This document shows positions 1 to 11,389 of a stretch of DNA of 64,000 nucleotides, in pieces. A program made the translations under genes and the position numbers. Each line of letters starts with the position of its first letter. The first letter of the stretch is position 1. The stretch spans positions 2,852,139-2,916,138 of the forward strand of contig NZ_JAASRM010000001.1 of assembly GCF_011761565.1 (NCBI RefSeq). Reading direction: 5' to 3'. The stretch comes from Rhizomicrobium palustre (GTDB lineage Bacteria; Pseudomonadota; Alphaproteobacteria; Micropepsales; Micropepsaceae). A model generated the notes under the pieces. It searched no databases, had not been told where the DNA came from, and was given only the letters and a program-made list of their open reading frames with translations.

Positions 1-31
1 TATTAAACTCGGTTCAGCAGTGGAGGGCGCA

Positions 32-3000
32 GTGCGTCTCGGCAGGTTTGCGTGTTCGAAAAATGATCGTCGTTCTTGGCAGCATGGTTTGCGGGGGTCC
101 GTTTCGACGACCGCCATCCTGATTGGTGCGGCCTTGGCGGCGGGACCGGCGCTGGCCGATGTGGATGCGGGCAGCAGCGTGGCGATTTCGACTCTTACGG
201 GCAGCAGCACCACATTGTCCGGCGGCACGCTCCAGATTGACGGCTCGAAATCCTATTCGCGGGATTTTACCTTCAAAGCCTCCACGTCCAGCACCATTGA
301 TCTGTTAGCGTCGACCTCTACCTTCACGGGCAAGCTCACCGGCTCGGGCAACATAACCATTGGGGACAGCAAGGGCGGCGGCATCCTTAGCCTGAACAAT
401 TCGAACAATGATTATACCGGCACGACCACGGTCAATTCCGGCTCGACCCTCGCCTTGGTCGCCACCGATCCCAGCTCGACGACCAACACGAATTCCGGCT
501 CCATCGCACACTCCCAGAAGCTGACCAATAACGGCATCTTCGACATTTCAGGGACGGTCAGCGGCGCCACGGTCATCTCGCTGGAAGGCTCGGGCAATAT
601 TGTGCTCGGCAGCAAGATTTTGACCCTCAACAATTTCGATTCCACCAACTCGATCACCTACACCACCAACACCACCTATTCCGGCGTGATGTCGGGTACG
701 GGCAGCTTGGTTCTGAGCGGCGGTGAGATCACCCTGACCGGAGTCAATACGCTTTCTGGCACGGTTACGGTGTCGAGCGGCACCTTGCATCTTGGCAACA
801 CGGGCTCGGTTTCGCAGGCCTCCTCGGTTTATGTCTACGGCACGTTGGATGTGGCAAATGCCAACAGCGCGGTGATCAAATCGCTTGCGGGCAGCGGCAC
901 GGTAAGCCTTGGCGCCAATAATCTTGTGCTCACCGCAGCGGGCAACACCTTCTCGGGCGTGATCTCGGGGACAGGCGGCGTTGTGCTCAACAGCGGCACG
1001 GAGCTCTTCACTGGCGACAACACCTTCACCGGTGGTGTCAAGATCAATGGTGGCGAGCTCCAAGTCAGCTCGACGGCCATCAATTACAATGTCGCCAACT
1101 CCGGCGCTTTCTCTTTCGCTACGGCCAGCACCATGGCGCTGAATGGCGTGATCTCGGGAACGGGCGCGGTCAATTCTATCGGCCTTGGCGTAACCACGAT
1201 CACCTCGGCCCAGACCTATACTGGCGCCACCACGATCACGACGGGCACGGTCAAGCTCTCGGGCACCGGCAGCATCGCCAACTCCTCGGGCGTGGCAGTC
1301 AACGGCGCGTTCGATATCGCCGATACCACCAGCGGAGCGGCCATCCGTGGTCTTTCTGGGTCCGGCGCCGTGCGCCTCGGCACGCAGACCCTTACCATTA
1401 CCGGAGCGGGCGGTGATTTCTCGGGCGCGATCGCGGGCACGGGTAACGTCGTTCTCACGGGCAGCGCGCAAACCCTCTCGGGTGCGAACACCTATACCGG
1501 CACCACCACGATCTCAAACGGCACGCTGTTTCTCGCCTCCGGTGCGAGCTTGCGCTCGGCGGTGATCAACAACAGCGTGCTTGATGTTTCGACCGGCATT
1601 TCCAACATCGCCTCGGCCAGCATCACTTCGCTGAGCGGAAATGGTTCGGTCGTTCTGGGCACGAACTCGCTGATCCTGACCAATGCGGCCGACAGCTTCG
1701 CGGGCGTGATCTCGGGCAAGGGCGGGCTTTCGATCAGCTCGGGCACGCAGATCCTCACGGGTAAGAACACCTATACCGGCACCACCACGGTTTCCGGCGG
1801 CACGCTGGTTCTCAGCGCGAGCGGCAGCCTGGCATCGACCAGCTCCCTGGCGATTTCCGGTACCTTCGATGCCTCCGCCGCGACCACCAATCAGACCTAT
1901 GCATCCCTCTCTGGCACCGGCACGGTGGTGATGGGGGGTAATACCCTCACGCTGGCGAATGCGTCGGGCAGTTTCTCGGGCGCGATCACGGGGACGGGCG
2001 GGCTCGCCATCACCGGCGGCAAGCAGATCATCGCTGGCAGCAACAGCTATACGGGCGGCACGTCCATCGCCTCCGGCGCGACTCTGCAATTGGGCGGCGG
2101 CGCATCGGCGGGCGCGATCACCGGCAATGTCGCCAATAGCGGTACACTGGCCTTCAATCGTAATGACATTTCCACCTTCGCCGGCGTGATCTCGGGTTCG
2201 GGTGTGGTAGCGCAGGTCGGGACGGGCACGACCATTCTCACCGGCGCCAATACTTATACCGGCGGCACCACCATCACGACCGGCACCTTGCAGATCGGCG
2301 ATGGGACCGCGACGGGCAGCATCATTGGGGATGTCGCCAACAAGGGCACGCTCGCCTTCAATCCCGCAGGGACCACGAGCTTTGCTGGTGTTGTTTCGGG
2401 CACGGGCGGTGTGAATTTTCTGGGCGGCACGACCATCCTCACCGCTGCCAACACCTATACCGGTACAAGTGTGATCTCGAAGGGCGCCACCCTCGGCTTG
2501 GCGGGCAGTGGTTCGATTGCAGCCTCGAGCGCTGTGCAGGCCGATGGCGTGTTCGATGTCTCTGCCGTGAGCCTTCCCACGGTCGCCTCCCTTGCGGGCA
2601 GCGGCTCGGTGGTGCTTGGCGGACAGACCCTGGCGCTTTCCAAGGCGTCCACAGCGTTTGCTGGGAATATCGCGGGCACCGGCGGGGTAACCCTGAATGC
2701 GGGTACGCAGACCCTTTCGGGCACCAACAGCTATACCGGCGCGACCACCATCAATGGCGGCACATTGAATGTCACCGGCTCCATCGCGACCTCCTCGGGC
2801 GTGACGGTCAACAGTGGTGGCACCTTGGCGGGCACGGGCACTGTGTCGGGCCTCATCGTGAATAGCGGCGGCGCTGTGAGCTCGGGCGCCACATCAGCGA
2901 CCGGCACCCTAACGGTGAACGGCAATGCGGTTTTCGCCTCGGGCAGCACCTATAATGTGGCGGTTTCTTCCGCGGGCGCCAGCAAGCTCAAGGCCTCAGG

Positions 3001-4321
3001 GTCCGCATCCTTCAACGGTGCTGTGACGGTGACCTCCACCGATGGCACCTATCTCTTGGGCCAGACGGTCTCGGTGCTGCAGGCCTCAAGCCTATCGGGG
3101 AATTTCAGCAAAACCTCCTCGACCTTCACGGGCAGCAACGGCGCGGTCTTCACAGAGACCATCACGCCTTCGGCGAACAGCATCGACCTCCGTGTCGATC
3201 TGCAAAAACTCTCGCCGGTGCTGCCTGCCAGCGCGAACCGGAACCAGAAATCGGTCGTTGTGGGTGTGGATACCGCGATTGCCGCCGGAAACGCGATGCC
3301 GACCAAGATCGAGGCCCTCGGCAACGACAGTTCCAGCCAGCTTCTCTCCGATGCTTCCCAACTCACGGGCGAGATCGGTGCAACGGTGACCACCGCGGCG
3401 CATTCGCTCTTTGCGCCCTTTGTGGAGTCGATCTTCGCGCAGATTCAACCTGGCACTGCGCAGCAAGGTGGGGCAGGGGTGAGGGGCTGGGTTTCCGGCA
3501 TCGCCAGCTCCGGCATCATCAATGGCGACACGACTGTGGGTTCGCACAAGCTGCGCAACGACGTTTATGGTCTCGTCATGGGGGCTACTTGGCAGCCTTA
3601 CAGCAACATGTCGCTCGGCGTGGCGCTGTCGGCGGAATCTTCGGACTTCCACCTCAGCAACGACATCGGCAAAGGCAGTGCCAAGTCGATCCAGGCGGCG
3701 GCCTATGGTTATGCCAAGCTGAGCCCGCACATCTACAATGCCTTCGCGGCTGGCGCTTCCTTCGCGCAGATCAAGACCGACCGGATCGTGACCATTTCCG
3801 GCACGGATGAGCTGAGCGCGAAGGTCAACGCCATCTCCCTCGGCGGCCGCTACGAGGCGGGCATCGAGCTACCTTGGTTCACGCCCTATGCCGCAGTGGA
3901 AGAGCAGTTCATCATGCTGCCGTCCTATGACGAAGGCGGCGTGTCGAAGGACTACGCGCTCTCCTATGGTTCGCGGAACACCAACCTCGCGAGTGTCGAG
4001 GCGGGGCTGCGCCACAGCATGGATGTTGAGGTTACGCCGCGCTGGATGCTCACGCCGGATTTCATCCTGCGGATCACCGACCGCTTGGCTTATGTGCATG
4101 ACTTCTCAGATCCCAACTCCTCCCAGGCAAATTTCCTGGGGCTCAAGGGCGGCGGTTTCGAGGTGAAATCGGCTCAGGCGGGCAAGGATGCGGTGCGCGC
4201 CAGCGCCGGAGCGGACTTCATATTCGATGGCGGTTTCAGCCTCACCACCCATATCGACACCGCCTTCTCAAAGAAGTCCGGTTCCTATACCGGTTTTGCG
4301 GGTGTGAATTACCGCTGGTAA
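32..4321 (+). CDS. Autotransporter outer-membrane protein with passenger repeats
   Basis: Type V secretion autotransporter of about 1429 residues. A long n-region is followed by a hydrophobic stretch (AILIGAALAAGPALA) that reads as a Sec signal peptide. The middle part, about residues 60-1050, is a Gly/Ser/Thr-rich beta-helix passenger with roughly a dozen repeats of the type GTGGVVLxSGTxxxTGxNTYTG, the passenger-associated transport repeat. The last ~280 residues form an autotransporter beta-domain ending in the typical aromatic residue (NYRW). I chose the GTG at 32 because GGAGG lies five bases upstream; a GTG at 20 is also open, and there is no in-frame stop before it in the window, so a start further upstream cannot be excluded. 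The passenger shows no recognisable enzyme domain, so adhesion or surface structure is only a guess. A terminator follows. Confidence 0.9.
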   Translation: MRLGRFACSKNDRRSWQHGLRGSVSTTAILIGAALAAGPALADVDAGSSVAISTLTGSSTTLSGGTLQIDGSKSYSRDFTFKASTSSTIDLLASTSTFTGKLTGSGNITIGDSKGGGILSLNNSNNDYTGTTTVNSGSTLALVATDPSSTTNTNSGSIAHSQKLTNNGIFDISGTVSGATVISLEGSGNIVLGSKILTLNNFDSTNSITYTTNTTYSGVMSGTGSLVLSGGEITLTGVNTLSGTVTVSSGTLHLGNTGSVSQASSVYVYGTLDVANANSAVIKSLAGSGTVSLGANNLVLTAAGNTFSGVISGTGGVVLNSGTELFTGDNTFTGGVKINGGELQVSSTAINYNVANSGAFSFATASTMALNGVISGTGAVNSIGLGVTTITSAQTYTGATTITTGTVKLSGTGSIANSSGVAVNGAFDIADTTSGAAIRGLSGSGAVRLGTQTLTITGAGGDFSGAIAGTGNVVLTGSAQTLSGANTYTGTTTISNGTLFLASGASLRSAVINNSVLDVSTGISNIASASITSLSGNGSVVLGTNSLILTNAADSFAGVISGKGGLSISSGTQILTGKNTYTGTTTVSGGTLVLSASGSLASTSSLAISGTFDASAATTNQTYASLSGTGTVVMGGNTLTLANASGSFSGAITGTGGLAITGGKQIIAGSNSYTGGTSIASGATLQLGGGASAGAITGNVANSGTLAFNRNDISTFAGVISGSGVVAQVGTGTTILTGANTYTGGTTITTGTLQIGDGTATGSIIGDVANKGTLAFNPAGTTSFAGVVSGTGGVNFLGGTTILTAANTYTGTSVISKGATLGLAGSGSIAASSAVQADGVFDVSAVSLPTVASLAGSGSVVLGGQTLALSKASTAFAGNIAGTGGVTLNAGTQTLSGTNSYTGATTINGGTLNVTGSIATSSGVTVNSGGTLAGTGTVSGLIVNSGGAVSSGATSATGTLTVNGNAVFASGSTYNVAVSSAGASKLKASGSASFNGAVTVTSTDGTYLLGQTVSVLQASSLSGNFSKTSSTFTGSNGAVFTETITPSANSIDLRVDLQKLSPVLPASANRNQKSVVVGVDTAIAAGNAMPTKIEALGNDSSSQLLSDASQLTGEIGATVTTAAHSLFAPFVESIFAQIQPGTAQQGGAGVRGWVSGIASSGIINGDTTVGSHKLRNDVYGLVMGATWQPYSNMSLGVALSAESSDFHLSNDIGKGSAKSIQAAAYGYAKLSPHIYNAFAAGASFAQIKTDRIVTISGTDELSAKVNAISLGGRYEAGIELPWFTPYAAVEEQFIMLPSYDEGGVSKDYALSYGSRNTNLASVEAGLRHSMDVEVTPRWMLTPDFILRITDRLAYVHDFSDPNSSQANFLGLKGGGFEVKSAQAGKDAVRASAGADFIFDGGFSLTTHIDTAFSKKSGSYTGFAGVNYRW

Positions 4322-4330
4322 CGCCAGCAC

Positions 4331-4372
4331 GAAAAAACGCGGCCCCTCGAAAGAGGGACCGCGTTCTTTTTT
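4331..4372 (+). terminator. Rho-independent terminator after the autotransporter
   Basis: A 13-base stem (AACGCGGCCCCTC against GAGGGACCGCGTT, one mismatch) around a GAAA tetraloop is flanked by an A-run on the left and a T-run on the right. It can therefore terminate the autotransporter on the plus strand and csbD on the minus strand. Confidence 0.85.
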
Positions 4373-4381
4373 CAGTTCAGG

Positions 4382-4558
4382 CTAGTGCGTATCGCGAATG
4401 GCGTCTTTGGCGCCGCCCACCGCATTCTGCACTTTGCCCTTTACCTTATCGGCTTTGCCTTCGGCTTGAAGCTTGGCGTCTCCGGTGAGTTTGCCGGCCG
4501 CTTCCTTCAAGGAGCCCTTAGCCTGGTTCGCCGAGCCTTTGATCCGATCTTGATCCAT
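4382..4558 (-). CDS. CsbD family general stress protein
   Basis: A 58-residue, Lys/Ala/Gly-rich, hydrophilic protein beginning MDQDRIKGSANQAKGSLKEA and continuing AGKLTGDAKLQAEGKADKVK, the standard CsbD-family pattern (Bacillus CsbD and Escherichia YjbJ are members). The molecular function of the family is unknown; members are induced by general stress. The start is supported by a GAGAGG ribosome site. About 38 bases upstream of the start there is a near-consensus EcfG box, which agrees with stress control. The gene is convergent with the autotransporter and shares its bidirectional terminator. Confidence 0.85.
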   Translation of the reverse strand: MDQDRIKGSANQAKGSLKEAAGKLTGDAKLQAEGKADKVKGKVQNAVGGAKDAIRDTH

Positions 4559-4595
4559 TTAAACAACCTCTCGATTGTTGGTCTTGCTGGGATAT

Positions 4596-4621
4596 AACGG
4601 GCGTCGCAGGGGGCTGGTTGC
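4596..4621 (-). promoter_or_regulatory. Putative EcfG promoter of csbD (one mismatch)
   Basis: Read on the minus strand: GCAAC, 17 bases, CGTT. The known EcfG consensus is GGAAC-N16/17-CGTT, so one base of the -35 differs. The position, just upstream of csbD, is suitable. Confidence 0.5.
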
Positions 4622-4804
4622 GCCCGCCAAATGGGAATTGCTGGGAAATGATCCCCAGATTTCTGGCTGACGGCGACAACGAAATTTCAAACTGCGTCAC
4701 TTCTGCGCCATTACTGGAATTGCGATCAAGTTCTAGGCAGCTTATGTGTGCTTGTTACGTCGGGACCTCTCCCGATGTTTGGCATGGACGAAGGAACGTC
4801 GAGA

Positions 4805-7800
4805 ATGGCACTCCCGCCGCAACAGGGCCTGTACGACCCGCAATATGAACATGACGCCTGCGGGGTGGGTTTCATCGCCAATATCAAGGGCGTGAAAACG
4901 CACGAAATCGTCCGCCAGGGTTTGCAGATCCTGGTTAATCTCGACCACCGCGGCGCGGTGGGGGCTGATCCCCTGGTCGGTGATGGCGCTGGCATCATGT
5001 TGCAGATCCCGGATGCCCTTCTTCGCGACTGGGCGGCGAACACGGGCGTGACCCTTCCGGCCGTCGGCCATTACGCCGTTGCGATGTGCTTCCTGCCCCG
5101 CGATGACGAGGCGCGCGCCATCATCAAAGGCCAGTTCGAGAACTTCCTGAAGAAGGAAGGGCAGGTGTTGCTCGGTTGGCGCGACGTGCCGACCGATCCC
5201 TCCATGCTGGGCCAGACCGTTCTGGAATCCATGCCGATGATCAAACAGGCGGTGATCGGCTGGGGCCCCAATATCCGCGATGAAGCCGCCTTCATGCGCA
5301 AGCTCCTCGCGGTGCGCAAACAGACCCAGAACCCGCTGGAAGCGCTTGCCAAGAAGCACAAGAACCCGGCGATCACCCATTATTATATGCCGAGCTTCTC
5401 GACCCGCACGATTGTCTATAAGGGCCTTCTGCTGGCAGGCGATGTCGGCCGCTTCTATCTCGATCTGCAGAACCCGCTGACGACGTCTGCGCTCGCGATG
5501 GTGCATCAGCGCTTCTCGACCAACACTTTCCCGTCCTGGAAGCTGGCACACCCGTTCCGCTTCATTGCCCATAACGGCGAGATCAACACGCTGCGCGGCA
5601 ACGTCAACTGGATGAATGCCCGCCGTCGCACCATGGAGAGCGATCTTCTCGGCGCCGATCTCGACAAGATGTGGCCCTTGATCCCGCATGGCCAGTCCGA
5701 CACCGCCAGCCTTGATAACGCGCTCGAACTGCTCCTCGCCGCAGGCTATCCGCTCGCGCAGGCGGTGATGATGCTGATCCCGGAAGCCTGGGCCGGCAAC
5801 AAGCTGATGGATAAGGAGCGCAAGGCGTTTTACGAATATCACGCCGCGCTTTTGGAGCCCTGGGATGGTCCCGCCGCGATTGCCTTCACCGATGGCCGCC
5901 AGATCGGCGCCACGCTGGATCGCAACGGCCTTCGCCCCGCGCGTTATGTCCAAACCGATGACGATTATCTGATCTTGGCGTCGGAATCCGGCGTGCTGCC
6001 AATCCCGGAAGAGAAGATCGTGCGCAAATGGCGCTTGCAGCCCGGCAAGATGCTGCTGATCGATCTCGAACAGGGCCGCATCATCAAGGATAGCGAGATC
6101 AAGCATAAGCTCGCCTCGCAGAAGCCATACGAGGAATGGCTGAAAGCCGCGCAATTCCATCTTGAAGAAATGCCGGATGTGCCCTCCGATGGGCATCAGC
6201 CCCATTACAGCGGCACCGATCTTCTGGATCGCCAGCAGGCCTTCGGCTATTCGCAGGAAGACATCAAATTCTTCCTCCAGCCGATGGCGATTTCGGGCGA
6301 GGACCCGGTCGGCTCCATGGGCTGCGATACTCCGCTCGCCGTGCTCTCCAAGAAGCCGAAGCTGCTGTACGATTACTTCAAGCAGAACTTCGCCCAGGTG
6401 ACGAACCCGCCGATCGATCCTATCCGCGAGCAGCTTGTCATGAGCCTTGTCTCGATGATCGGTCCGCGCCCGAATTTGCTCGGCCATGCCGCGGGCTCGC
6501 ATAAGCGCCTGGAAGTGCATCAGCCCGTGCTCTCCAACAAAGAGCTGCAGAAAATCCGCGCCATCGAGGAATATGCCGACGCGGCCTTCCGTACCCAGAC
6601 GATTGACTGCACTTGGCCCGCTTCGGAAGGTGCCAAGGGGCTTGAGCTCGCGCTGATGCGCATCTGCCTCGAAGCCACCGATGCGGTGCTGGCGGACTAC
6701 AACATTCTCATCCTCTCGGATCGTGAGGTCTCGAAGGACCGCATCGCCATTCCGGCCGCGCTGGCGACGGCTGCGGTGCACCACCATCTCATCCGCCAGG
6801 GCCTGCGCATGCAGACCGGTCTTGTGGTGGAAACGGGTGAGGCGCGCGAGGTGCATCACTTCTGCGTTCTGGCTGGCTACGGCGCCGAAGCCATCAACCC
6901 CTATATGGCCTTCGAGACGCTGGAACAGATCCGCGTCGACGCCGGGCTCCAGTTGTCGGCCGAAGAGGTACGCAAGCATTACATCAAGGCTATCGACAAA
7001 GGGATTTTGAAGGTGATGTCCAAGATGGGCATCTCCACCTATCAATCCTATTGCGGCGCGCAGATTTTCGACGCCGTAGGCCTGTCCTCGGCCTTTGTCG
7101 AAAAATACTTCACCGGCACCGCCAGCCGCGTGGAAGGCATCGGTCTTCTCGATCTCGCCGAGGAATGTGTCGAGCGCCATGAAGCTGCTTTCGGCGACGA
7201 GCCGATCTATCGCGACGCGCTTGATGTCGGCGGGCATTATGCCTATCGCCTGCGGGGCGAGGATCACGCCTGGACGCCGACCACCATCTCCAAGCTGCAG
7301 CATGCCGTGCGCGGCAAAAGCTGGGAGGATTACAAATCCTTCGCCGCCGAGATCAACGAACAATCCGAGCGCGTGCTCGCGCTGCGCGGCTTGATGAAGT
7401 TCAAACAAGCCGAAAAGCCGCTGCCGCTTTCCGCCATTGAACCAGCGGAAGAGATCGTCAAGCGCTTCGCCACCGGCGCGATGAGCTTTGGCTCCATCAG
7501 CCGCGAGGCGCACACTACCATGGCGATTGCCATGAACCGCATCGGCGCGCGCTCCAATACGGGCGAGGGCGGTGAAGAGGCCGAACGCTTCAAGCCGCTG
7601 CCGAACGGTGACACCGCGCGCTCGCGCATCAAGCAGGTCGCCTCGGGCCGCTTCGGTGTGACCACCGAATATCTCGTCAATGCCGACGACATCCAGATCA
7701 AGATGGCCCAAGGCGCGAAGCCGGGCGAGGGCGGTCAGCTTCCGGGCAAGAAGGTCGATAAGGCGATCGCGAAAGTGCGCCATTCGACTCCGGGCGTCGG

Positions 7801-9430
7801 CCTCATCTCGCCGCCGCCGCATCACGACATTTATTCTATCGAGGATTTGGCGCAGCTCATCCGCGACCTTAAATCCGTCAACCAGCAAGCCCGCATCTCG
7901 GTGAAGCTGGTCTCCGAAGTGGGCGTTGGCACGGTGGCTGCGGGCGTTGCCAAATGCCGGGCCGATCACGTCACCATCTCGGGCTATGATGGCGGCACAG
8001 GCGCGTCTCCGCTCACCTCCACCACCCATGCCGGTTCGCCTTGGGAAATCGGCCTTGCCGAAACTCAGCAGACGCTGGTGCTGAATGGGCTGCGTGGCCG
8101 CATCGCGGTGCAATGCGATGGCGGTTTGCGCACGGGGCGTGACGTGGCGATTGCCGCGCTCCTCGGAGCCGATGAATTCGGCTTTGCCACCGCGCCGCTG
8201 ATCACGCTTGGCTGCGTGATGATGCGCAAATGCCATCTCAATACCTGTCCGGTGGGCGTGGCGACGCAAAACCCCGTCCTGCGCGCGCGCTTCCAGGGCC
8301 AGCCGGAATATCTCATCAACTATCTCTTCTTCGTCGCCGAGGAGCTGCGCCAGATCATGGCCGAACTCGGCTTCAAGACGGTGGAAGAGATGATTGGCCG
8401 GTCTGACCGCCTCGATATGTCCGATGCCGTGCGCCATTGGAAAACCCAGGGCGTCGATTTGTCAAAGATCCTGTATCAGCCGCGTCCGAAACCGGGCGTC
8501 GCGACCTATCATTGCGAAAGTCAGAACCACGCGCTGGAAACCGCTATCGATCACGATCTGATCGCGGCGGCGAAAGAGGCGATCGAGGCCAAGAAGCCGG
8601 TCCGCATCGAACGCAGCGTGCGCAACGTGGATCGCACCGTCGGCGCCATGCTCTCGGGCGAAATCGCCAAGCGCTATGGTCATGAAGGTCTCGCCGAAGA
8701 CACCATTTCGATTGCCTTCACCGGCACGGCGGGGCTTTCCTTCGGTGCCTTCCTCGCGCGCGGTGTCAGCCTCGATCTCGTCGGCGATGCCAATGACTAT
8801 GTCGGCAAGGGTCTTTCGGGTGGCCGCATCGTGGTGCGCCAGCCCATCGGCATAGACCGCGATCCCACCATGAACATCATCGTCGGCAACACGGTGCTTT
8901 ACGGCGCCATCGCGGGCGAGGCCTATTTCGAAGGCGTGGCGGGCGAGCGTTTCGCGGTGCGTAACTCCGGCGCGGTGGCAGTGGTGGAAGGCACGGGCGA
9001 CCATGGCTGCGAATATATGACGGGTGGCGTGGTCGCGGTACTCGGCAAGACGGGCCGCAACTTCGCGGCGGGCATGTCCGGCGGCCTCGCATATGTCTAC
9101 GATCCAGATGGGAGCTTCGATAAGCTCTGCAACCTCGATATGGTCGATCTAGAGAAGATCGCACCTGTTGCCGCGTCGGCAGACGAGGGCGCACCCCGCC
9201 AGAAATCGCTCAGCGTGTCGGATAACGGCATGGGCGATCCCCTGCGCTATGACGCCGAACGCCTGCGCATCCTGGTGGAGCGTCACTTCCTCTACACCAA
9301 GAGCGCGCGCGCCAAAGCTCTGCTCGACGATTGGAGCGAGGCGCTGAAGCATTTTGTCAAAGTCATGCCGCGCGAATACCGCCGGGCATTGATCGAACTT
9401 TCGGCTGAAAGCCGTCAGGCGGCGGAGTAA
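4805..9430 (+). CDS. gltB: Glutamate synthase (NADPH) large subunit
   Basis: Converts 2-oxoglutarate and glutamine to two glutamates together with GltD. Visible parts: an N-terminal class-II glutamine amidotransferase whose nucleophile is Cys19 (HDACGVGF), exposed after removal of a short propeptide; the central domain; the FMN-binding synthase domain; a 3Fe-4S cluster site C1137-x5-C1143-x4-C1148 ([13 protein letters not shown]), with the spacing of the Escherichia enzyme; and a C-terminal GxGxG beta-helix. Length about 1541 residues, normal for the family. I prefer the ATG at 4805 because GAAGGA lies nine bases upstream; ATG 4784 and GTG 4748 are in frame and open. gltD follows after three bases, so the two are co-transcribed. 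Confidence 0.97.
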   Translation: MALPPQQGLYDPQYEHDACGVGFIANIKGVKTHEIVRQGLQILVNLDHRGAVGADPLVGDGAGIMLQIPDALLRDWAANTGVTLPAVGHYAVAMCFLPRDDEARAIIKGQFENFLKKEGQVLLGWRDVPTDPSMLGQTVLESMPMIKQAVIGWGPNIRDEAAFMRKLLAVRKQTQNPLEALAKKHKNPAITHYYMPSFSTRTIVYKGLLLAGDVGRFYLDLQNPLTTSALAMVHQRFSTNTFPSWKLAHPFRFIAHNGEINTLRGNVNWMNARRRTMESDLLGADLDKMWPLIPHGQSDTASLDNALELLLAAGYPLAQAVMMLIPEAWAGNKLMDKERKAFYEYHAALLEPWDGPAAIAFTDGRQIGATLDRNGLRPARYVQTDDDYLILASESGVLPIPEEKIVRKWRLQPGKMLLIDLEQGRIIKDSEIKHKLASQKPYEEWLKAAQFHLEEMPDVPSDGHQPHYSGTDLLDRQQAFGYSQEDIKFFLQPMAISGEDPVGSMGCDTPLAVLSKKPKLLYDYFKQNFAQVTNPPIDPIREQLVMSLVSMIGPRPNLLGHAAGSHKRLEVHQPVLSNKELQKIRAIEEYADAAFRTQTIDCTWPASEGAKGLELALMRICLEATDAVLADYNILILSDREVSKDRIAIPAALATAAVHHHLIRQGLRMQTGLVVETGEAREVHHFCVLAGYGAEAINPYMAFETLEQIRVDAGLQLSAEEVRKHYIKAIDKGILKVMSKMGISTYQSYCGAQIFDAVGLSSAFVEKYFTGTASRVEGIGLLDLAEECVERHEAAFGDEPIYRDALDVGGHYAYRLRGEDHAWTPTTISKLQHAVRGKSWEDYKSFAAEINEQSERVLALRGLMKFKQAEKPLPLSAIEPAEEIVKRFATGAMSFGSISREAHTTMAIAMNRIGARSNTGEGGEEAERFKPLPNGDTARSRIKQVASGRFGVTTEYLVNADDIQIKMAQGAKPGEGGQLPGKKVDKAIAKVRHSTPGVGLISPPPHHDIYSIEDLAQLIRDLKSVNQQARISVKLVSEVGVGTVAAGVAKCRADHVTISGYDGGTGASPLTSTTHAGSPWEIGLAETQQTLVLNGLRGRIAVQCDGGLRTGRDVAIAALLGADEFGFATAPLITLGCVMMRKCHLNTCPVGVATQNPVLRARFQGQPEYLINYLFFVAEELRQIMAELGFKTVEEMIGRSDRLDMSDAVRHWKTQGVDLSKILYQPRPKPGVATYHCESQNHALETAIDHDLIAAAKEAIEAKKPVRIERSVRNVDRTVGAMLSGEIAKRYGHEGLAEDTISIAFTGTAGLSFGAFLARGVSLDLVGDANDYVGKGLSGGRIVVRQPIGIDRDPTMNIIVGNTVLYGAIAGEAYFEGVAGERFAVRNSGAVAVVEGTGDHGCEYMTGGVVAVLGKTGRNFAAGMSGGLAYVYDPDGSFDKLCNLDMVDLEKIAPVAASADEGAPRQKSLSVSDNGMGDPLRYDAERLRILVERHFLYTKSARAKALLDDWSEALKHFVKVMPREYRRALIELSAESRQAAE

Positions 9431-9433
9431 ATC

Positions 9434-10882
9434 ATGGGCAAGGCAACCGGTTTTCTCGAGATCGAGCGCAAGGATAGGGCTTACGAAAAGCCCGCCGAGC
9501 GCGTCACGCATTACCACGAGTTCGTCAAACCGCTGACCGGCACGGAGACCTCAACCCAGGCCTCGCGCTGCATGGATTGCGGCATTCCCTTCTGCCATCA
9601 GGGCTGTCCGGTGAACAACATCATCCCGGATTGGAACGACCTCGTTTATCACAACGAGTGGCAGAAGGCGCTTGGCGTTCTTCAGTCTACAAACAATTTC
9701 CCCGAATTCACCGGTCGCATCTGCCCCGCACCGTGCGAGCAGAGCTGCACCCTGAATATTCAGGATACGCCGGTCACCATCCGCTCCATCGAATGTGAAA
9801 TCGTGGAGAAGGGCTGGGAAGAAGGCTGGATCGAACCGGTCATCACCGAACGCACGGGTAAGCGCGTCGCCGTGGTGGGTTCCGGCCCAGCCGGTCTTGC
9901 CGCTGCCCAGCAATTGGCGCGCGCGGGCCACGCCGTGACCGTGTTCGAGAAGAACGACCGTATCGGCGGGCTCTTGCGCTATGGCATTCCCGATTTCAAG
10001 CTCGAAAAGCATCGTATCGATCGCCGCTTGAAGCAGATGCAGGCCGAAGGCGTCGAATTCCGCACCAATGCGGAAGTCGGCATCACCATTCCGCTTTCAG
10101 CGCTGCTCGAAAACTTCCATGCGGTGGTGCTAGCGGGCGGTGCCGAAGCCCCGCGCGATCTTACGGTGGAAGGGCGCGAGCTTTCCGGCGTCTATTTCGC
10201 GATGGAATTCCTCACCCAGCAGAACAAGCGCAATGCGGGCGATGATGAGCATCGCGCCGCGCCTTCGGGCACGATCAATGCGAAGGACAAGAAAGTCATT
10301 GTGATCGGTGGCGGCGATACCGGTTCGGATTGCGTTGGCACCTCCAACCGCCAGGGCGCCACCTCGGTTACCCAGATCGAGATCATGCCCAAGCCGCCGG
10401 TGAAGGAAAACAAATCCGTCACTTGGCCTGATTGGCCGATCAAGCTGCGCGTCTCCTCCTCTCAGGAAGAAGGCTGCACCACCGAATGGGCCACCATGCC
10501 GAAACGCCTGGTGGGCGAGGGCGGCAAGGTGAAGGGGCTCGAATGTGTGCGCGTGGAATGGAAATCCGACGCGTCTGGCCGCAAAATGCCGGTGCCGGTG
10601 GAAGGCAGTGAGTTCACGCTCGAAGCCGATCTTGTGCTGCTTGCGATGGGCTTCACCGGTCCGCGTCGTTCCGGCCTGCTCGAACAAGCCAGTGTCGAGC
10701 TTGATCCGCGCGGCAATGTGAAAGCCAATGTGGAGGATTACAAAACCTCGACCCCGCGCGTCTTTGCCTGTGGCGACATGCGCCGCGGCCAATCGCTGGT
10801 GGTCTGGGCCATTCGCGAAGGCCGCCAAGCCGCCCGCGCCGTGGACGAATTCCTCATGGGCGAAAGCAAACTGCCGCGTTGA
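9434..10882 (+). CDS. gltD: Glutamate synthase (NADPH) small subunit
   Basis: Flavoprotein partner of GltB: it takes electrons from NADPH through FAD and passes them over Fe-S clusters to the FMN of the large subunit. In the sequence: two N-terminal cysteine clusters ([14 protein letters not shown] and CPAPCEQSC), a first dinucleotide fold ([10 protein letters not shown], then [13 protein letters not shown]), and a second one ([13 protein letters not shown]), ending in a conserved redox-protein tail ([16 protein letters not shown]). 482 residues, the usual length. It starts three bases after gltB. Confidence 0.97.
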   Translation: MGKATGFLEIERKDRAYEKPAERVTHYHEFVKPLTGTETSTQASRCMDCGIPFCHQGCPVNNIIPDWNDLVYHNEWQKALGVLQSTNNFPEFTGRICPAPCEQSCTLNIQDTPVTIRSIECEIVEKGWEEGWIEPVITERTGKRVAVVGSGPAGLAAAQQLARAGHAVTVFEKNDRIGGLLRYGIPDFKLEKHRIDRRLKQMQAEGVEFRTNAEVGITIPLSALLENFHAVVLAGGAEAPRDLTVEGRELSGVYFAMEFLTQQNKRNAGDDEHRAAPSGTINAKDKKVIVIGGGDTGSDCVGTSNRQGATSVTQIEIMPKPPVKENKSVTWPDWPIKLRVSSSQEEGCTTEWATMPKRLVGEGGKVKGLECVRVEWKSDASGRKMPVPVEGSEFTLEADLVLLAMGFTGPRRSGLLEQASVELDPRGNVKANVEDYKTSTPRVFACGDMRRGQSLVVWAIREGRQAARAVDEFLMGESKLPR

Positions 10883-10909
10883 TAACGCCCTGAAAGCTGG
10901 GCCGACCAA

Positions 10910-10953
10910 CCCCATATCCCACCCGCTCTTAGTTGGCTGTGGTGGGATAGGGG
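10910..10953 (+). terminator. Hairpin after gltD, possible terminator
   Basis: The arms CCCCATATCCCACC and GGTGGGATAGGGG pair over 13 bases with one bulged A, with a 17-base loop. There is no T-run, so it may be a factor-dependent terminator or a 3'-stabilising structure. It lies between convergent gltD and the hibernation-factor-like gene. Confidence 0.4.
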
Positions 10954-11043
10954 AGCCCTGCTGAAAAGCCGGTCAGTCCCCGGATTCAGAACAAAAATAG
11001 AAATTCAAACCGAAGTGGGCTATTCGTTTTTCACGTCGGACGC

Positions 11044-11385
11044 TCACGGCGATGAACGTTGTTTCTGCTTGAACTGCTTTAGTTGGCTTTCGGTTTTGTG
11101 AAATGCGTGCTGAATGGCGGTGGCAAGGTCGTCTTGCGGATGGCCGTCATCGGCGCGATGGGAGTCATGGCTCGCCACGACTTCCCCATCCGGCACCATG
11201 ACGGTGATATGCACTTCGGGAATATCGCTGTTATCGTGCTGATGATGCAGCATCGTCAGTGAAACGCGGATGGAGAGGATATGGGGATACATCTCCTCCA
11301 GCTTCGCCGCCTTTGAGCGGATCAACGCCTCATGCTCCGGATCGGGAGGAAGCTGCTGCCACGTGATTTCCAGATCGTTATCCAT
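11044..11385 (-). CDS. HPF/RaiA-family ribosome-associated protein
   Basis: A 113-residue protein (MDNDLEITWQQLPPDPEHEA...) with a beta-alpha-beta-beta-beta-alpha layout: DLEITWQQLP, a helix over residues 15-33, strands IRVSLTMLHH and EVHITVMVP, and a final helix rich in Lys/Gln. This is the layout of short hibernation-promoting factor/YfiA proteins, which bind the 30S subunit and silence ribosomes under stress. The ATG at 11385 has a GAGG site eight bases ahead. It begins four bases after the treY stop, so it is the last gene of the glgE operon. The HPF assignment rests on fold pattern and length; overall similarity is moderate. Confidence 0.7.
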   Translation of the reverse strand: MDNDLEITWQQLPPDPEHEALIRSKAAKLEEMYPHILSIRVSLTMLHHQHDNSDIPEVHITVMVPDGEVVASHDSHRADDGHPQDDLATAIQHAFHKTESQLKQFKQKQRSSP

Positions 11386-11389
11386 CGTT

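Noticed and set aside
548..1471. 307-codon minus-strand frame inside the autotransporter
   Set aside because: Arises from the repetitive Gly/Ser/Thr codons of the passenger region on the other strand.
400..2900. Repeated DNA blocks in the first 3 kb, considered as a tandem-repeat or CRISPR-like array
   Set aside because: They encode degenerate protein repeats of the autotransporter passenger; no constant DNA repeat with spacers of fixed length.
4742..8437. 1231-codon open frame on the minus strand opposite gltB
   Set aside because: It is the mirror of the gltB codon pattern in a GC-rich gene; the plus strand encodes an unmistakable GltB and the minus frame shows no domain.
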